Assembly: GCA_035636095.1 (NCBI GenBank)
Contig: DASPZU010000121.1
Coordinates: forward strand, 41,169-105,168
Source: Gp7-AA10 sp035636095
Lineage (GTDB): Bacteria; Acidobacteriota; Thermoanaerobaculia; Gp7-AA8
Direction of reading: 5' to 3'
Length of the DNA: 64,000 bases
The position numbers and the translations under genes were made by a program. Below, one piece after another: positions 26,373-34,696 of the stretch; the first letter of the stretch is position 1, and each line of letters begins with the position of its first letter. The notes beneath the pieces are model-generated. The model was given only the letters and a program-made list of their open reading frames with translations, was not told the DNA's origin and searched no databases.

Positions 26373-27800
26373 TTACGAGCCGACGCGAAAGTCGGCGCGC
26401 CGTACTTCCGTCTCGGGCCCATGGATCAAGAGGTAGAGCGAGTAATCCCCCGGAGTCAGTTGCGTCAACGGCAGTTCCTCTCCGATAAGGAAGATTCCTG
26501 GCGCGATTGCGTCCATGCGAGGTGTGAAGGTCCGCGCCCCGATTGTTTTTCCTTCGCGACGGAGCTGAAGATCGGCGGTCACGCCTTTAGCCTCGGCGTC
26601 CGATCGGATGACAGCGAAATACCACAGCGACTCATCCTGACGGAAAAGCGCGTCGGCGCGAGGGTGCACATTGACGGTGCCGAAACTGAACGCCGACTTT
26701 CCCCTCGAGGGCGGTCCGGCAAGCAATAGCGAAGAGACATCGAATTTCGAAGTCGGATCCAGGACGCGGAGTGGCGTGGTGACATTGAGCAGAACCTCGT
26801 TGGTGCGGTCGTCCACCAGCGCGAAAGATCCGTCGTATTTTCCGGGAGGCAGTTTCAGGCGCAGGACCTCCGATCGTGATCCTGCTGCTGCCGTGACGTC
26901 GGGATTTGTTAGGAAGGGTTGCGCGATCGTTGCGACCACGCGATCGCCGCTGCGCACTTCGCCGTAAGTGGTCAAATGGGTCGTACGCTCTCCCGCATTC
27001 GGCACGGAGAAGGTTGCGATGGCAGATGATCCTTCGCGCTGCCAGAGTTCCCCGGCCATGAATGCGATCCCGTCGGACGACCGCGAAACCGGCGTTGCCT
27101 CGCGCAAGCGATCTCGGATCGGCTGCGGAATGGGCGCATCCAGGCGGACAGGCATGATTTCGTCCGACTCGGGAGCGATGACCGTCTTTACTTGTGGGTT
27201 GACGATGCTGCGTTTGGCCAGGACTTCGCGGTATTGCTCGAAGAGGCCGGGCGCCTGCAGGACATCGCGCCGGCGCGTCGGCTCGATGACGATGATGATT
27301 TGCAGCTCGGGGCGGCCTAACATCTGGAGGAGGTGAGGCGTCCGATGCCTGTCGTAGATCCATGTTGTGATGACGTCGGTCGCCTCCGTCATGGTGTTGG
27401 GCATCAGCCGGCCGTTCACGACCACCGGCGGCAGTACGCCACCTCCCGGCTCGTTGCGAGCGAAAGCAGGCGGCCCAAACACGATGTAGACCCTGCCCTG
27501 CGCAGTGCGCGAACCTGGAGGCCCGTCTTTGATGGAGAACTTCGCGTCCGCCTTTCGGATGCGATCGAGAATGACTTCTTTGAATGCGTTTCGACTTGCG
27601 GCCGGGGTCGGATTTCGGAGCAGCCAGTAGCGTTTTTGAAACGCCTCGCGGTCGGCGTCGCTCGCCAGCCGGAACCACTCCGCACGCTCCTCTTGCGTCG
27701 CAAAATACGCCTCCGGTCCGTTGATCCACTCCATCGCGGCCTGCTGCACAACTCCGGCAACGGCCACCAACGCCGAAAACGTGAGGAGCACAAAACGCAT
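26373..27800 (-). CDS. GWxTD-family protein (divergent)
   Basis: A 475-aa exported protein with an N-terminal hydrophobic signal (LLTFSALVAVAGVVQ). The first 150 residues match the GWxTD domain plan: an aromatic-Gly start (MEWINGPEAYFATQEE), the block FQKRYWLLRNPTPAASRNAF, and GRVYIVFGPP. The GWxTD motif itself is degenerate here. The rest is beta-rich with repeated strand patterns. The family is known mainly from Acidobacteriota and Bacteroidota and its function is not established. It lies 17 nt after the sulfatase-like gene and is the last gene of an operon that begins with a second GWxTD protein. Confidence 0.78.
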   Translation of the reverse strand: MRFVLLTFSALVAVAGVVQQAAMEWINGPEAYFATQEERAEWFRLASDADREAFQKRYWLLRNPTPAASRNAFKEVILDRIRKADAKFSIKDGPPGSRTAQGRVYIVFGPPAFARNEPGGGVLPPVVVNGRLMPNTMTEATDVITTWIYDRHRTPHLLQMLGRPELQIIIVIEPTRRRDVLQAPGLFEQYREVLAKRSIVNPQVKTVIAPESDEIMPVRLDAPIPQPIRDRLREATPVSRSSDGIAFMAGELWQREGSSAIATFSVPNAGERTTHLTTYGEVRSGDRVVATIAQPFLTNPDVTAAAGSRSEVLRLKLPPGKYDGSFALVDDRTNEVLLNVTTPLRVLDPTSKFDVSSLLLAGPPSRGKSAFSFGTVNVHPRADALFRQDESLWYFAVIRSDAEAKGVTADLQLRREGKTIGARTFTPRMDAIAPGIFLIGEELPLTQLTPGDYSLYLLIHGPETEVRRADFRVGS

Positions 27801-27817
27801 TCGGTGATCCTACTCGC

Positions 27818-29941
27818 TCACCGAGTTTGCCGGACGAGCCGCTCCCCACGCCTTTGGAAGGCTCGCGCGGCGGCCTCATTGCCGAGGTCCTTCATCTCTC
27901 GGGCGGCGAGGAGGTAGGTGGCCGGCTTCGGAGAAGCTTTGACCATTGCTTCGAGCGTCGGCTCGATCTCGGCGAACCGGTGCTCCGACGCCAGCAGCAG
28001 CGCGAGCTTTGTGTAAGCCTCGGTCGTTTCAGGAAAGTGCGCCATCTCGTGGCGGAACGCAGCTTCAGCGTCGGCATTGCGACCCATGCGCGCGAAAATG
28101 TCTCCGCGCGTTGACGCAAGAGTCGGAACGGGATGCGCGCCTTCTTCGCTGACGCGTGTTGCTGCGCGATTGGCGACGGCAAGAGCTTCGTCCAACTTAC
28201 CTCGCTGTGTCAGCACGCGAGCGAGCAGGATGAGGGCCGGAACGCGAGGGCGACTTTCCGGCCCCAACGCGAGGCGTACCTCGCGTTCGGCAGCCGCCCA
28301 ATCGGAGTGTCCTTCCGCAACGGCAGCCAAAATCAGGTGTGCCACCTCGGCATCGAGGTTCATCGCCTGCTTCGCGTTCAATTCGGCTGCTTTCAAATCG
28401 CCAAGGTCGAGCTTGAGCTTGGCAATTTCGATGGCGAACGAGTCGACGAGCTGCGGCGATCGTCGGATGGCTTCGCGGTAAGCATCGAGCGCTTCCTGTA
28501 GCCGGCCGAGGCGACGAAGGTCGTCAGCCATTTGGGAGTAAACGTCGACCAGGTCGGGATCATCGCGCAGGATCTGACGGCAAAGGTCAACGCTGTCGCG
28601 ATAGCGTCCCGCTTGATTGAGGACGAACGTCTGCTGGATCTTCGCGAGCACCAGGATGTGATCGCGAGGATTCTTCAGCGGGCCGCTGCTTTGCGCTGCT
28701 GCGCCCGACAAATAGCCTAGCGCCGCCAGCCGCGCCCGCTCCTCGGCATCTGCAGTGCGCTGCGGCTGGAGATTGAGCGGAATCTTTGTCAGATCATCAG
28801 CGAGTGCGCCCGACTCTCGACGTCGGTCGTCTCGAATATTTTTCTTCTCTCCCGGATCGGCGACGACATCAAAAAGCTCGGGCACCGGACTCTCGACGTA
28901 GTGATTGCGCGTGTCGGTCAGCGAGCGAAGTTGGCTCCAACCAAGGTGCAGGCGAGGGTAAAGCGTCTCACTGTAGATCGCGCGATTACTGCCGCGTCCT
29001 TCCGCTAAATCGATGAGTGAGATGCCTGGCAAGTTCGCAGGCAACTTTGCTCCGACCGCTCCAACAATCGTGGGAAGGATGTCGACGAGTTGCGCCGGCG
29101 CGGGCACTCTTCGCCCCGCGAGCCGCTGGCGAGGAAGCTTCACGATCAGCGGAACGTGAAGCACTTCCCGATACAGCAGCACTCCGTGCTCCTGTTCGCC
29201 GTGATCGCCGAGGCCTTCGCCGTGATCGCCGCACAGAACGATCAACGATTGATCGTAGAGGCCGCGGCGCTCCAGCTCTGCGAAGAAGCGTCCCACGATG
29301 GCATCGGCGGTCGCGATTTCTCCGTCGTACGGACTGCTGGCGTATTTCGATTTGAACGGCTCGACCGGTTCGTAGGGCGAATGGGGCTCGAAGAGATGAA
29401 AAAAAAGAAAAAACGGACGCGATTGCACTTTGTCGAGCCACGCCAGCGCGACGCGCGCGGTTTCGTCGCCGCGACGCTGTAACTCGCCCAGGGTCGCCGA
29501 TTCCCAGACTTCCATGGAATCGTCGTAAAAATCGAAGAGCGATCGCAGGCCGGTGTCACCGTGAAGAACGTAGGCCGACACGGCGCCGCCGGTAGCGTAT
29601 CCGCGATCGTGGAGCAGGCGAGGCAGAGTCAGATTGAGATCGCGTTCAAGCCGGTAGCCGGCGTTGCTGCGCACGCCGTTGTCGTATGGCAGTCTTCCCG
29701 TCAGCATTGTGACGTGTGAGGGAAGAGTCAGCGGCACGTGCGCGTAGGCATTCTCGAAGACGATTCCGTCGCGCGCCAGCCGATCGATCGCCGGCGTGTC
29801 GACGCGTTTCGCGCCATAAGCGGTGAGATGATCCGCGCGAAGCGTGTCGATGGAGATGAGAACGACCGGCGGATTCGATTGCGGCCGGGCGCACGCGCAA
29901 AGGGTGGCGAGGGATAAAAGAAGCGACTTACCCGCGGACAC
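27818..29941 (-). CDS. Sulfatase-like (alkaline-phosphatase fold) lipoprotein with C-terminal TPR repeats
   Basis: A 707-aa protein. The N-terminus has a lipoprotein-type signal (LATLCAC). The sulfatase-like domain (about 24-385) shows the metal site VVLISIDTLRADHL, CGDHGEGLGDHGE and a HLFEPHSPY block. In the active-site motif TLPSHVTMLTG the position of the modifiable Cys/Ser of true sulfatases is Thr, as in Thr-nucleophile phosphotransferases of this fold. About 300 residues of TPR-like helices follow (ILRDDPDLVDVYSQMADDL and so on). The GTG start lies inside the end of the upstream GWxTD gene (14-bp overlap). The real substrate is unknown. Confidence 0.85.
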   Translation of the reverse strand: MSAGKSLLLSLATLCACARPQSNPPVVLISIDTLRADHLTAYGAKRVDTPAIDRLARDGIVFENAYAHVPLTLPSHVTMLTGRLPYDNGVRSNAGYRLERDLNLTLPRLLHDRGYATGGAVSAYVLHGDTGLRSLFDFYDDSMEVWESATLGELQRRGDETARVALAWLDKVQSRPFFLFFHLFEPHSPYEPVEPFKSKYASSPYDGEIATADAIVGRFFAELERRGLYDQSLIVLCGDHGEGLGDHGEQEHGVLLYREVLHVPLIVKLPRQRLAGRRVPAPAQLVDILPTIVGAVGAKLPANLPGISLIDLAEGRGSNRAIYSETLYPRLHLGWSQLRSLTDTRNHYVESPVPELFDVVADPGEKKNIRDDRRRESGALADDLTKIPLNLQPQRTADAEERARLAALGYLSGAAAQSSGPLKNPRDHILVLAKIQQTFVLNQAGRYRDSVDLCRQILRDDPDLVDVYSQMADDLRRLGRLQEALDAYREAIRRSPQLVDSFAIEIAKLKLDLGDLKAAELNAKQAMNLDAEVAHLILAAVAEGHSDWAAAEREVRLALGPESRPRVPALILLARVLTQRGKLDEALAVANRAATRVSEEGAHPVPTLASTRGDIFARMGRNADAEAAFRHEMAHFPETTEAYTKLALLLASEHRFAEIEPTLEAMVKASPKPATYLLAAREMKDLGNEAAARAFQRRGERLVRQTR

Positions 29942-31421
29942 GGAAGGGCTTCTCGAAATCGTATTCCTTGCCTAACACGACATCCACGAGGTGGACTTTC
30001 ATGGTGTACTCGCCGGGCTTGAAACCTTCGAGCGGAATCGCGAGACCGAGGCCGTAGCGATTCGTTTCGCCGGCGAGCTTGGCCAGCTTGGCGTCCTGAA
30101 TCGGAATCTTCAGCTCCACCGGTCCGGTCGACGTCCTTCCTTTGATTTCGATCTTCACGCGAACATTTGGCGTGCCGACGTCGGTGACGCCGGGATTGCG
30201 CATCTCCACGAAGTACCACAGATCGCCGACCGTGTTGAAGACGGCGTCTCCCTTCGGAACGACTTTCAAGCCGCCGAACGTGAAGGGATCCGTCGGCTGC
30301 CAGGTCGTCTGCAGCGGATAAACCTTGCTCGCGAGCAGCAGCGGTGACACGCCCGTCGCCGCCGGGTCGAAGCCCTGGATTGTCATGGGCGTGCGCGTGG
30401 CCGCGAGGATGCGCCCTTCTGATGCGATGCCGAAGGTGGTGGTGTAAGTTCCCGGATCGAGTTGCAACGATCGGTCGAGATACGCATCGCCGCCCGACGC
30501 GATCATCGTCATCTCATCTTCCTTGACGTCGACAATTTCACCAGCCTTGTTTTCCACGACCGCGAACGATGTGACTTTCTGATCAGGCGCGACACCATTA
30601 CCCGCCGGCATATACACCTGCGCCGAGACGAAATGGTCCCCCTCGGACGTCACGAACTCGCCCCAGGTGAGGTTCGCGTTGCCGATCGTCGGTTTGTCGC
30701 CGTATCGGAACTGTTCGTACGCCGTCTTCAGTGCCGGATTCTTGAACAATGTTGTGCGAACGCGCGGCGGATTGGTATAGACCGGTGGTTTCGTGAGACC
30801 AGGAGAGATGATGAATGCGATCGCCGCCTGCTGCAGGATGAGATCCGGATTGACGCGTTCTGTATGCGCGAGCTTCCAATCGTCTTTTCCCTCTTCCAGA
30901 AACACCATCGTGAAATCGGTTTGCGCGATAAACTTGGGCTTCCTCTCGTGCGCATACATCCAGAACTGCTGAGTTGGATCCGATGTCGGACGCGCGACGA
31001 CGAGGTGTCCCTGCGCGTCAACGGTCGGTCCCAGGCCGGTAGATCGCGACGGCGCGCCTGCGCTGCCGCTGACGCGATATGGTGGACCGAGAAGAATGAT
31101 CACCTTTCCGCGATCGGTCATCGAGCCGGGCTGCAATCCGTTCGAGAAGTTTCGATCGGCGAATTTCACACGTTGTTGGAAATCTTCGCGAAACTCATTT
31201 CGCCGCGTGTCGGAAGTCGGATCGCGCTTCGCCCAAAACAGGGCGATGAAGGCTTCCGCGTCCTGATCGGAGCGAATGACCTTCCACTGCTTCATCTCTT
31301 CCTTCGTCATCAGATGCCGAACCGGTCCGTCCGCCCAACCCATGTACTTCGGCGTCACCTGTGCGAGTGCTGAGGTGGAGACGACGATTGCGACCGCACT
31401 GCAGAGGGATAGGGTTTTCAT
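29928..31421 (-). CDS. GWxTD-family protein
   Basis: A 497-aa exported protein: signal peptide MKTLSLCSAVAIVVSTSALA, then a clear GWxTD-type domain (YMGWADGPVRHLMTKEEMKQW, FIALFWAKRDPTSDTRRNEF, GKVIILLGPPYRVSG), followed by several beta-rich segments with an envelope-protein look. The ATG at 31421 is chosen because GGAGCGACAC precedes it and it opens the signal peptide; the open frame extends further upstream without coding character. The gene overlaps the start of the sulfatase/TPR gene, so the three genes (GWxTD, sulfatase/TPR, GWxTD) form an operon. Confidence 0.87.
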   Translation of the reverse strand: MKTLSLCSAVAIVVSTSALAQVTPKYMGWADGPVRHLMTKEEMKQWKVIRSDQDAEAFIALFWAKRDPTSDTRRNEFREDFQQRVKFADRNFSNGLQPGSMTDRGKVIILLGPPYRVSGSAGAPSRSTGLGPTVDAQGHLVVARPTSDPTQQFWMYAHERKPKFIAQTDFTMVFLEEGKDDWKLAHTERVNPDLILQQAAIAFIISPGLTKPPVYTNPPRVRTTLFKNPALKTAYEQFRYGDKPTIGNANLTWGEFVTSEGDHFVSAQVYMPAGNGVAPDQKVTSFAVVENKAGEIVDVKEDEMTMIASGGDAYLDRSLQLDPGTYTTTFGIASEGRILAATRTPMTIQGFDPAATGVSPLLLASKVYPLQTTWQPTDPFTFGGLKVVPKGDAVFNTVGDLWYFVEMRNPGVTDVGTPNVRVKIEIKGRTSTGPVELKIPIQDAKLAKLAGETNRYGLGLAIPLEGFKPGEYTMKVHLVDVVLGKEYDFEKPFRVRG

Positions 31422-31444
31422 GTGTCGCTCCGGAGCCATTGTGT

Positions 31445-31472
31445 CAAAAAAACGGGGCGGCCGGAGCCGCCC
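31445..31472 (-). terminator. Factor-independent terminator of the TonB receptor at 31498
   Basis: On the minus strand GGGGCGGC and GCCGCCCC form an 8-bp GC stem with a 4-nt loop (31453-31472), followed directly by a run of seven T (31445-31451). It lies 26 nt after the receptor stop. Confidence 0.9.
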
Positions 31473-31497
31473 CTGACTGAACTCGACGACGGTGAGA

Positions 31498-34434
31498 TTA
31501 GAACCGAACGCCCGCGTAAACGAGAACCTGGCGCGGCAGGACGAAGCTGGTCGTCGATGTCGGACGTCCGAAAGTCGCTGCCTTCGTGAAGCCGGTGGCA
31601 TAACCAAGGGAATCCTTGGGGCTGTTCGGGTCGGCGACGATCGTGGTGTTGTAGGTGATCTGGGTGTCCTTGTTGAACATATTCCTGACGTCAACCTTGA
31701 TCCACGGGGTCACGCGAACGATCGGATAGCTGTACTGTAGCGAGGCATCGAACAACGAGCTCGATGGGAAAGTACCGATGCCGCGATCGCCAAAGAAGAG
31801 AGTGACCGAGCTGCCGACGCTCTTGTAACCGGGATTGAGCGCTCGCGATTCGGCCGAGCGCGTAACGGACGTCGAGTAGCTATACGTCGTTCCGGTGTCA
31901 TACCGGTAGAGCAAGCCGCTGGAAAGGTTTCCGTACCGGCCGAAGTTGAGCGTATAGGTCGTCCATAGACGGACTCGGTTGGCTTCGAACTGCGCCAGTC
32001 TGCCGTACGGAAGCTCGCGAGGAAGATCCTGCATCTCCGGACGATTTCCAAATGCCGTCAACGGAAGCGACTGTCCACTTTCACCTTCGTAGTTGCCGTG
32101 GTTCTTGATCTGGTGCGTCCAATTGCCTTCCACACCCCACGCCCGCGTGAGGTCGTAGTGGGATTGAAGCTCGACCGCCTGATACACGCGCTTCGGGCCG
32201 TTGGTGTTCTTGTAAAGGACATTGTCGACGCAGCCGACGTTGACACCTTTCAGAGTGATGTTCGTACAGCCGAGGTCAGTGGTAATGAAGTCATCAATGA
32301 ACTGTGAATATCTTCGGTTCGTGAGGGTCGCTTTTGCCCAGCCGCTCTTCGGCAGAGCCATTCCCGTGGACACCGACCACTCACTGCTGATCGGGGCATG
32401 GAGATCATTCGCGAAGATTCTGTTCGCGGTGGGTACGCTTGCAGTGTAGAACTTGTAGTTGTTCGGATCGAAGCCAGGGGCGAAGTCGCGGCCCTCACCC
32501 TTCGGTCCGACGTAGTAGCCCAAGGCGCTGGACGGCGCGCCGACCGGCGTGTTGGCGTTAATGATTCCCGGGTTGTAGCGGCCGACGTATTGCGCGTACG
32601 TCACGTCGACTTTGTACTTGCCGTTGCCGAGTGGATCGTAGGAACCGCCGAGGCGCGGCACGAGATTCGAGGTGTCGACGCCCACGATGCCGCCAGTGGC
32701 ATGTGACTTCGTCTTCTCAAAGCGAGCGCCCACGTTGAAGTTGAAATATTGGTTGAGGTTCCACCGGTCGTTGACGAAAAGCGAGTCGGTGTCGGTATCG
32801 AGGACTGCGCCGCGCGTGGAGATCCAGATCTGCATTCGCGTTTCCTGGGTCTGACCACCCGACCTCGGGTTGAATAGCGGAATGAGGTCGCCGTTGAGCA
32901 GGACTGGTAAGCCACCTGAGGTTTTGTAACCGCCGTAGAAGACATAGTCGGTTGCGGTTTGGCTGTTACCGCCTGTGCGTTCATCCGTGAAACGTTCGTA
33001 TCCGCCCTTGATGTCATGGCTTCCGAATGTGCGGCTCGACAGGAAGTACGAAAGCGACGCGAAAGCTTGTTTGTTGTTGCGGTCTTCCGGATCGGTCGCG
33101 TCGAAGTAAGGAGCGTTGAACGTTCCATTGAACGTCACGCCTGATACGCGCGTGTCTGATTCGAATGGACTGTCGTGGATGTCCCTCGATTTGCCGCCCA
33201 GGCCGCGGAAACCGAAGTGCTTCTTCGAATAGCGCGCTTCCGCGAACAGGTTGGTGGCGAGAACGCCTGAGTAGAAGCCGGTGTATCCGCGGTTCTCGCG
33301 AACAGAGTTCGTACCGAGCGCCGACAATGTCATCGGCGCAACCTGCGATTCGAGATTGCGCTTGACCGGGTTGTCGATGTAGTCGACCTGCAAAGTGTGA
33401 CCGGAGGTGATGCTGCCAGTGAGTTTGACCTCCGGCCGGGTGTTTTGGGTGTTCAGCGTCCAGGGGATCGCTGTCAATCCGAGGCTCTGCGGCGTGCTTG
33501 ATTTCTCCTTGCGACCGGCAAGGAAGAACCAGACGCGATCGCGCATGACCGGGCCGCCCAGCGTCCCTTCGTAGATGTGCGAGAGTTTGGCAGTATGCGG
33601 TGCAGGAGCTACAGGGTTCACACCTACGCCGCGGAAACCTTTTTCGTACGGCGTGAGCGAAAGCCAGCTTCCTTTGTTCATGTTGTCGCGAAGTGAGCCG
33701 GTGAACTGGTTGCCGCCGCTCTTCGTGATGACGTTCAGGACGCCGCCGGTGAAGTGGCCGTATTCGGCGGAGATTCCCGACGTCAGAACCTGCGTTTCCT
33801 GGATCGCGTCTTCGACGAACAGGTTGTTGGTGTTGCCGAAGATGTTGTCCTGGAAGTTGACGCCGTTGATCAGGAAGTTGTTATCCCAGGCGATGCCGCC
33901 ATTGATCGAGAGCTGACCGCCGACGGGAGTAGAGCCGCGACCCCCACGATCGCCGGTGACGCCGGGCGAAAGAGCAGCGACATCTGTCGGCGTACGGAGC
34001 AGCGGCAGTTGTTCGACTGTCTCTTTTCTGATATTCGCGCCGACTGTCGTGTTCTCGAGCACAGTTGGCGAGGACGCCGTCACTGTGATGGCCTCGGTAA
34101 CGCCGGCAAGTTTCAACTTGGCGTCGAAGCGGGTCGGAAGGCCGAGGGCTAGAGGCATCTTCTTCGTGACGCTCTGCATCCCCTCGAGACCGATCGTGAT
34201 GGTGTAGTCGCCCGGCGGAAGGCCGGGCAGATTGTAATCGCCGGTGGTCGCCGTCACCGTCGTGCGCTCGCCCATCATTGCTGGCGATTTCACGGTGATC
34301 GTGACACCGGGTAATGGGTTACCGTCAGGACCGGTCACCGTACCTTCGAGAGTGGCCGTCTGCACGCCCTGAGCGAAGACGGTCCCCGTAATCAGGAGTA
34401 ACAACAGAGTTGTGACTAGAAACCGAGTCTGCAT
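31498..34434 (-). CDS. TonB-dependent receptor (relative of the CGVC subgroup without the motif)
   Basis: A 978-aa receptor with signal peptide (LVTTLLLLLITGTVFAQ), carboxypeptidase-regulatory-like domain (DGNPLPGVTITV, LPPGDYTITIGLEGMQ), plug (LRTPTDVAALSPGVTGDRGG, SAEYGHFTGGVLNVITKSGGN) and a barrel ending VLVYAGVRF. The loop that carries CGVC in its paralogs reads FDATDPEDRNNKQ here, with no Cys. GAGGAGG precedes the ATG. A 262-nt gap with a terminator separates it from the next receptor upstream, so it is probably transcribed on its own. Confidence 0.94.
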   Translation of the reverse strand: MQTRFLVTTLLLLLITGTVFAQGVQTATLEGTVTGPDGNPLPGVTITVKSPAMMGERTTVTATTGDYNLPGLPPGDYTITIGLEGMQSVTKKMPLALGLPTRFDAKLKLAGVTEAITVTASSPTVLENTTVGANIRKETVEQLPLLRTPTDVAALSPGVTGDRGGRGSTPVGGQLSINGGIAWDNNFLINGVNFQDNIFGNTNNLFVEDAIQETQVLTSGISAEYGHFTGGVLNVITKSGGNQFTGSLRDNMNKGSWLSLTPYEKGFRGVGVNPVAPAPHTAKLSHIYEGTLGGPVMRDRVWFFLAGRKEKSSTPQSLGLTAIPWTLNTQNTRPEVKLTGSITSGHTLQVDYIDNPVKRNLESQVAPMTLSALGTNSVRENRGYTGFYSGVLATNLFAEARYSKKHFGFRGLGGKSRDIHDSPFESDTRVSGVTFNGTFNAPYFDATDPEDRNNKQAFASLSYFLSSRTFGSHDIKGGYERFTDERTGGNSQTATDYVFYGGYKTSGGLPVLLNGDLIPLFNPRSGGQTQETRMQIWISTRGAVLDTDTDSLFVNDRWNLNQYFNFNVGARFEKTKSHATGGIVGVDTSNLVPRLGGSYDPLGNGKYKVDVTYAQYVGRYNPGIINANTPVGAPSSALGYYVGPKGEGRDFAPGFDPNNYKFYTASVPTANRIFANDLHAPISSEWSVSTGMALPKSGWAKATLTNRRYSQFIDDFITTDLGCTNITLKGVNVGCVDNVLYKNTNGPKRVYQAVELQSHYDLTRAWGVEGNWTHQIKNHGNYEGESGQSLPLTAFGNRPEMQDLPRELPYGRLAQFEANRVRLWTTYTLNFGRYGNLSSGLLYRYDTGTTYSYSTSVTRSAESRALNPGYKSVGSSVTLFFGDRGIGTFPSSSLFDASLQYSYPIVRVTPWIKVDVRNMFNKDTQITYNTTIVADPNSPKDSLGYATGFTKAATFGRPTSTTSFVLPRQVLVYAGVRF

Positions 34435-34696
34435 CTATCCTCCTCTGCTAAGTGTTGAAAATGGTGTAAACCAGATAGAACTGTCTGGGGGCTGCCACTC
34501 CTAAGCACGCCGACCGCCATGCCTGGCACGGTTCGCTTGCGCTTTGTAATCAAGAATTTCCACGAAATTGACGATGGATTGGCAAGACTTCGATTCGGAA
34601 ATCCGGCGTCGACCATCCGGTTGAATGAATCGTTGGGGTCCAAATAAAAAGCCCCGGCCTTGCGACCGGGGCTCACATCCGAGCGTGATTGAAGAT
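34435..34696. other. Intergenic region between two TonB receptor genes
   Basis: 262 nt upstream of the receptor at 34434. The right part holds the terminator of the upstream receptor gene; the remainder presumably carries the promoter for the downstream receptor, but no convincing -35/-10 pair stands out. No small coding frame with a ribosome-binding site is seen. Confidence 0.6.
34642..34673 (-). terminator. Factor-independent terminator of the TonB receptor at 34697
   Basis: On the minus strand AGCCCCGG and CCGGGGCT form an 8-bp stem (34650-34673) with an 8-nt loop, followed by TTTTTATTT. It lies 24 nt after the receptor stop. Confidence 0.92.
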
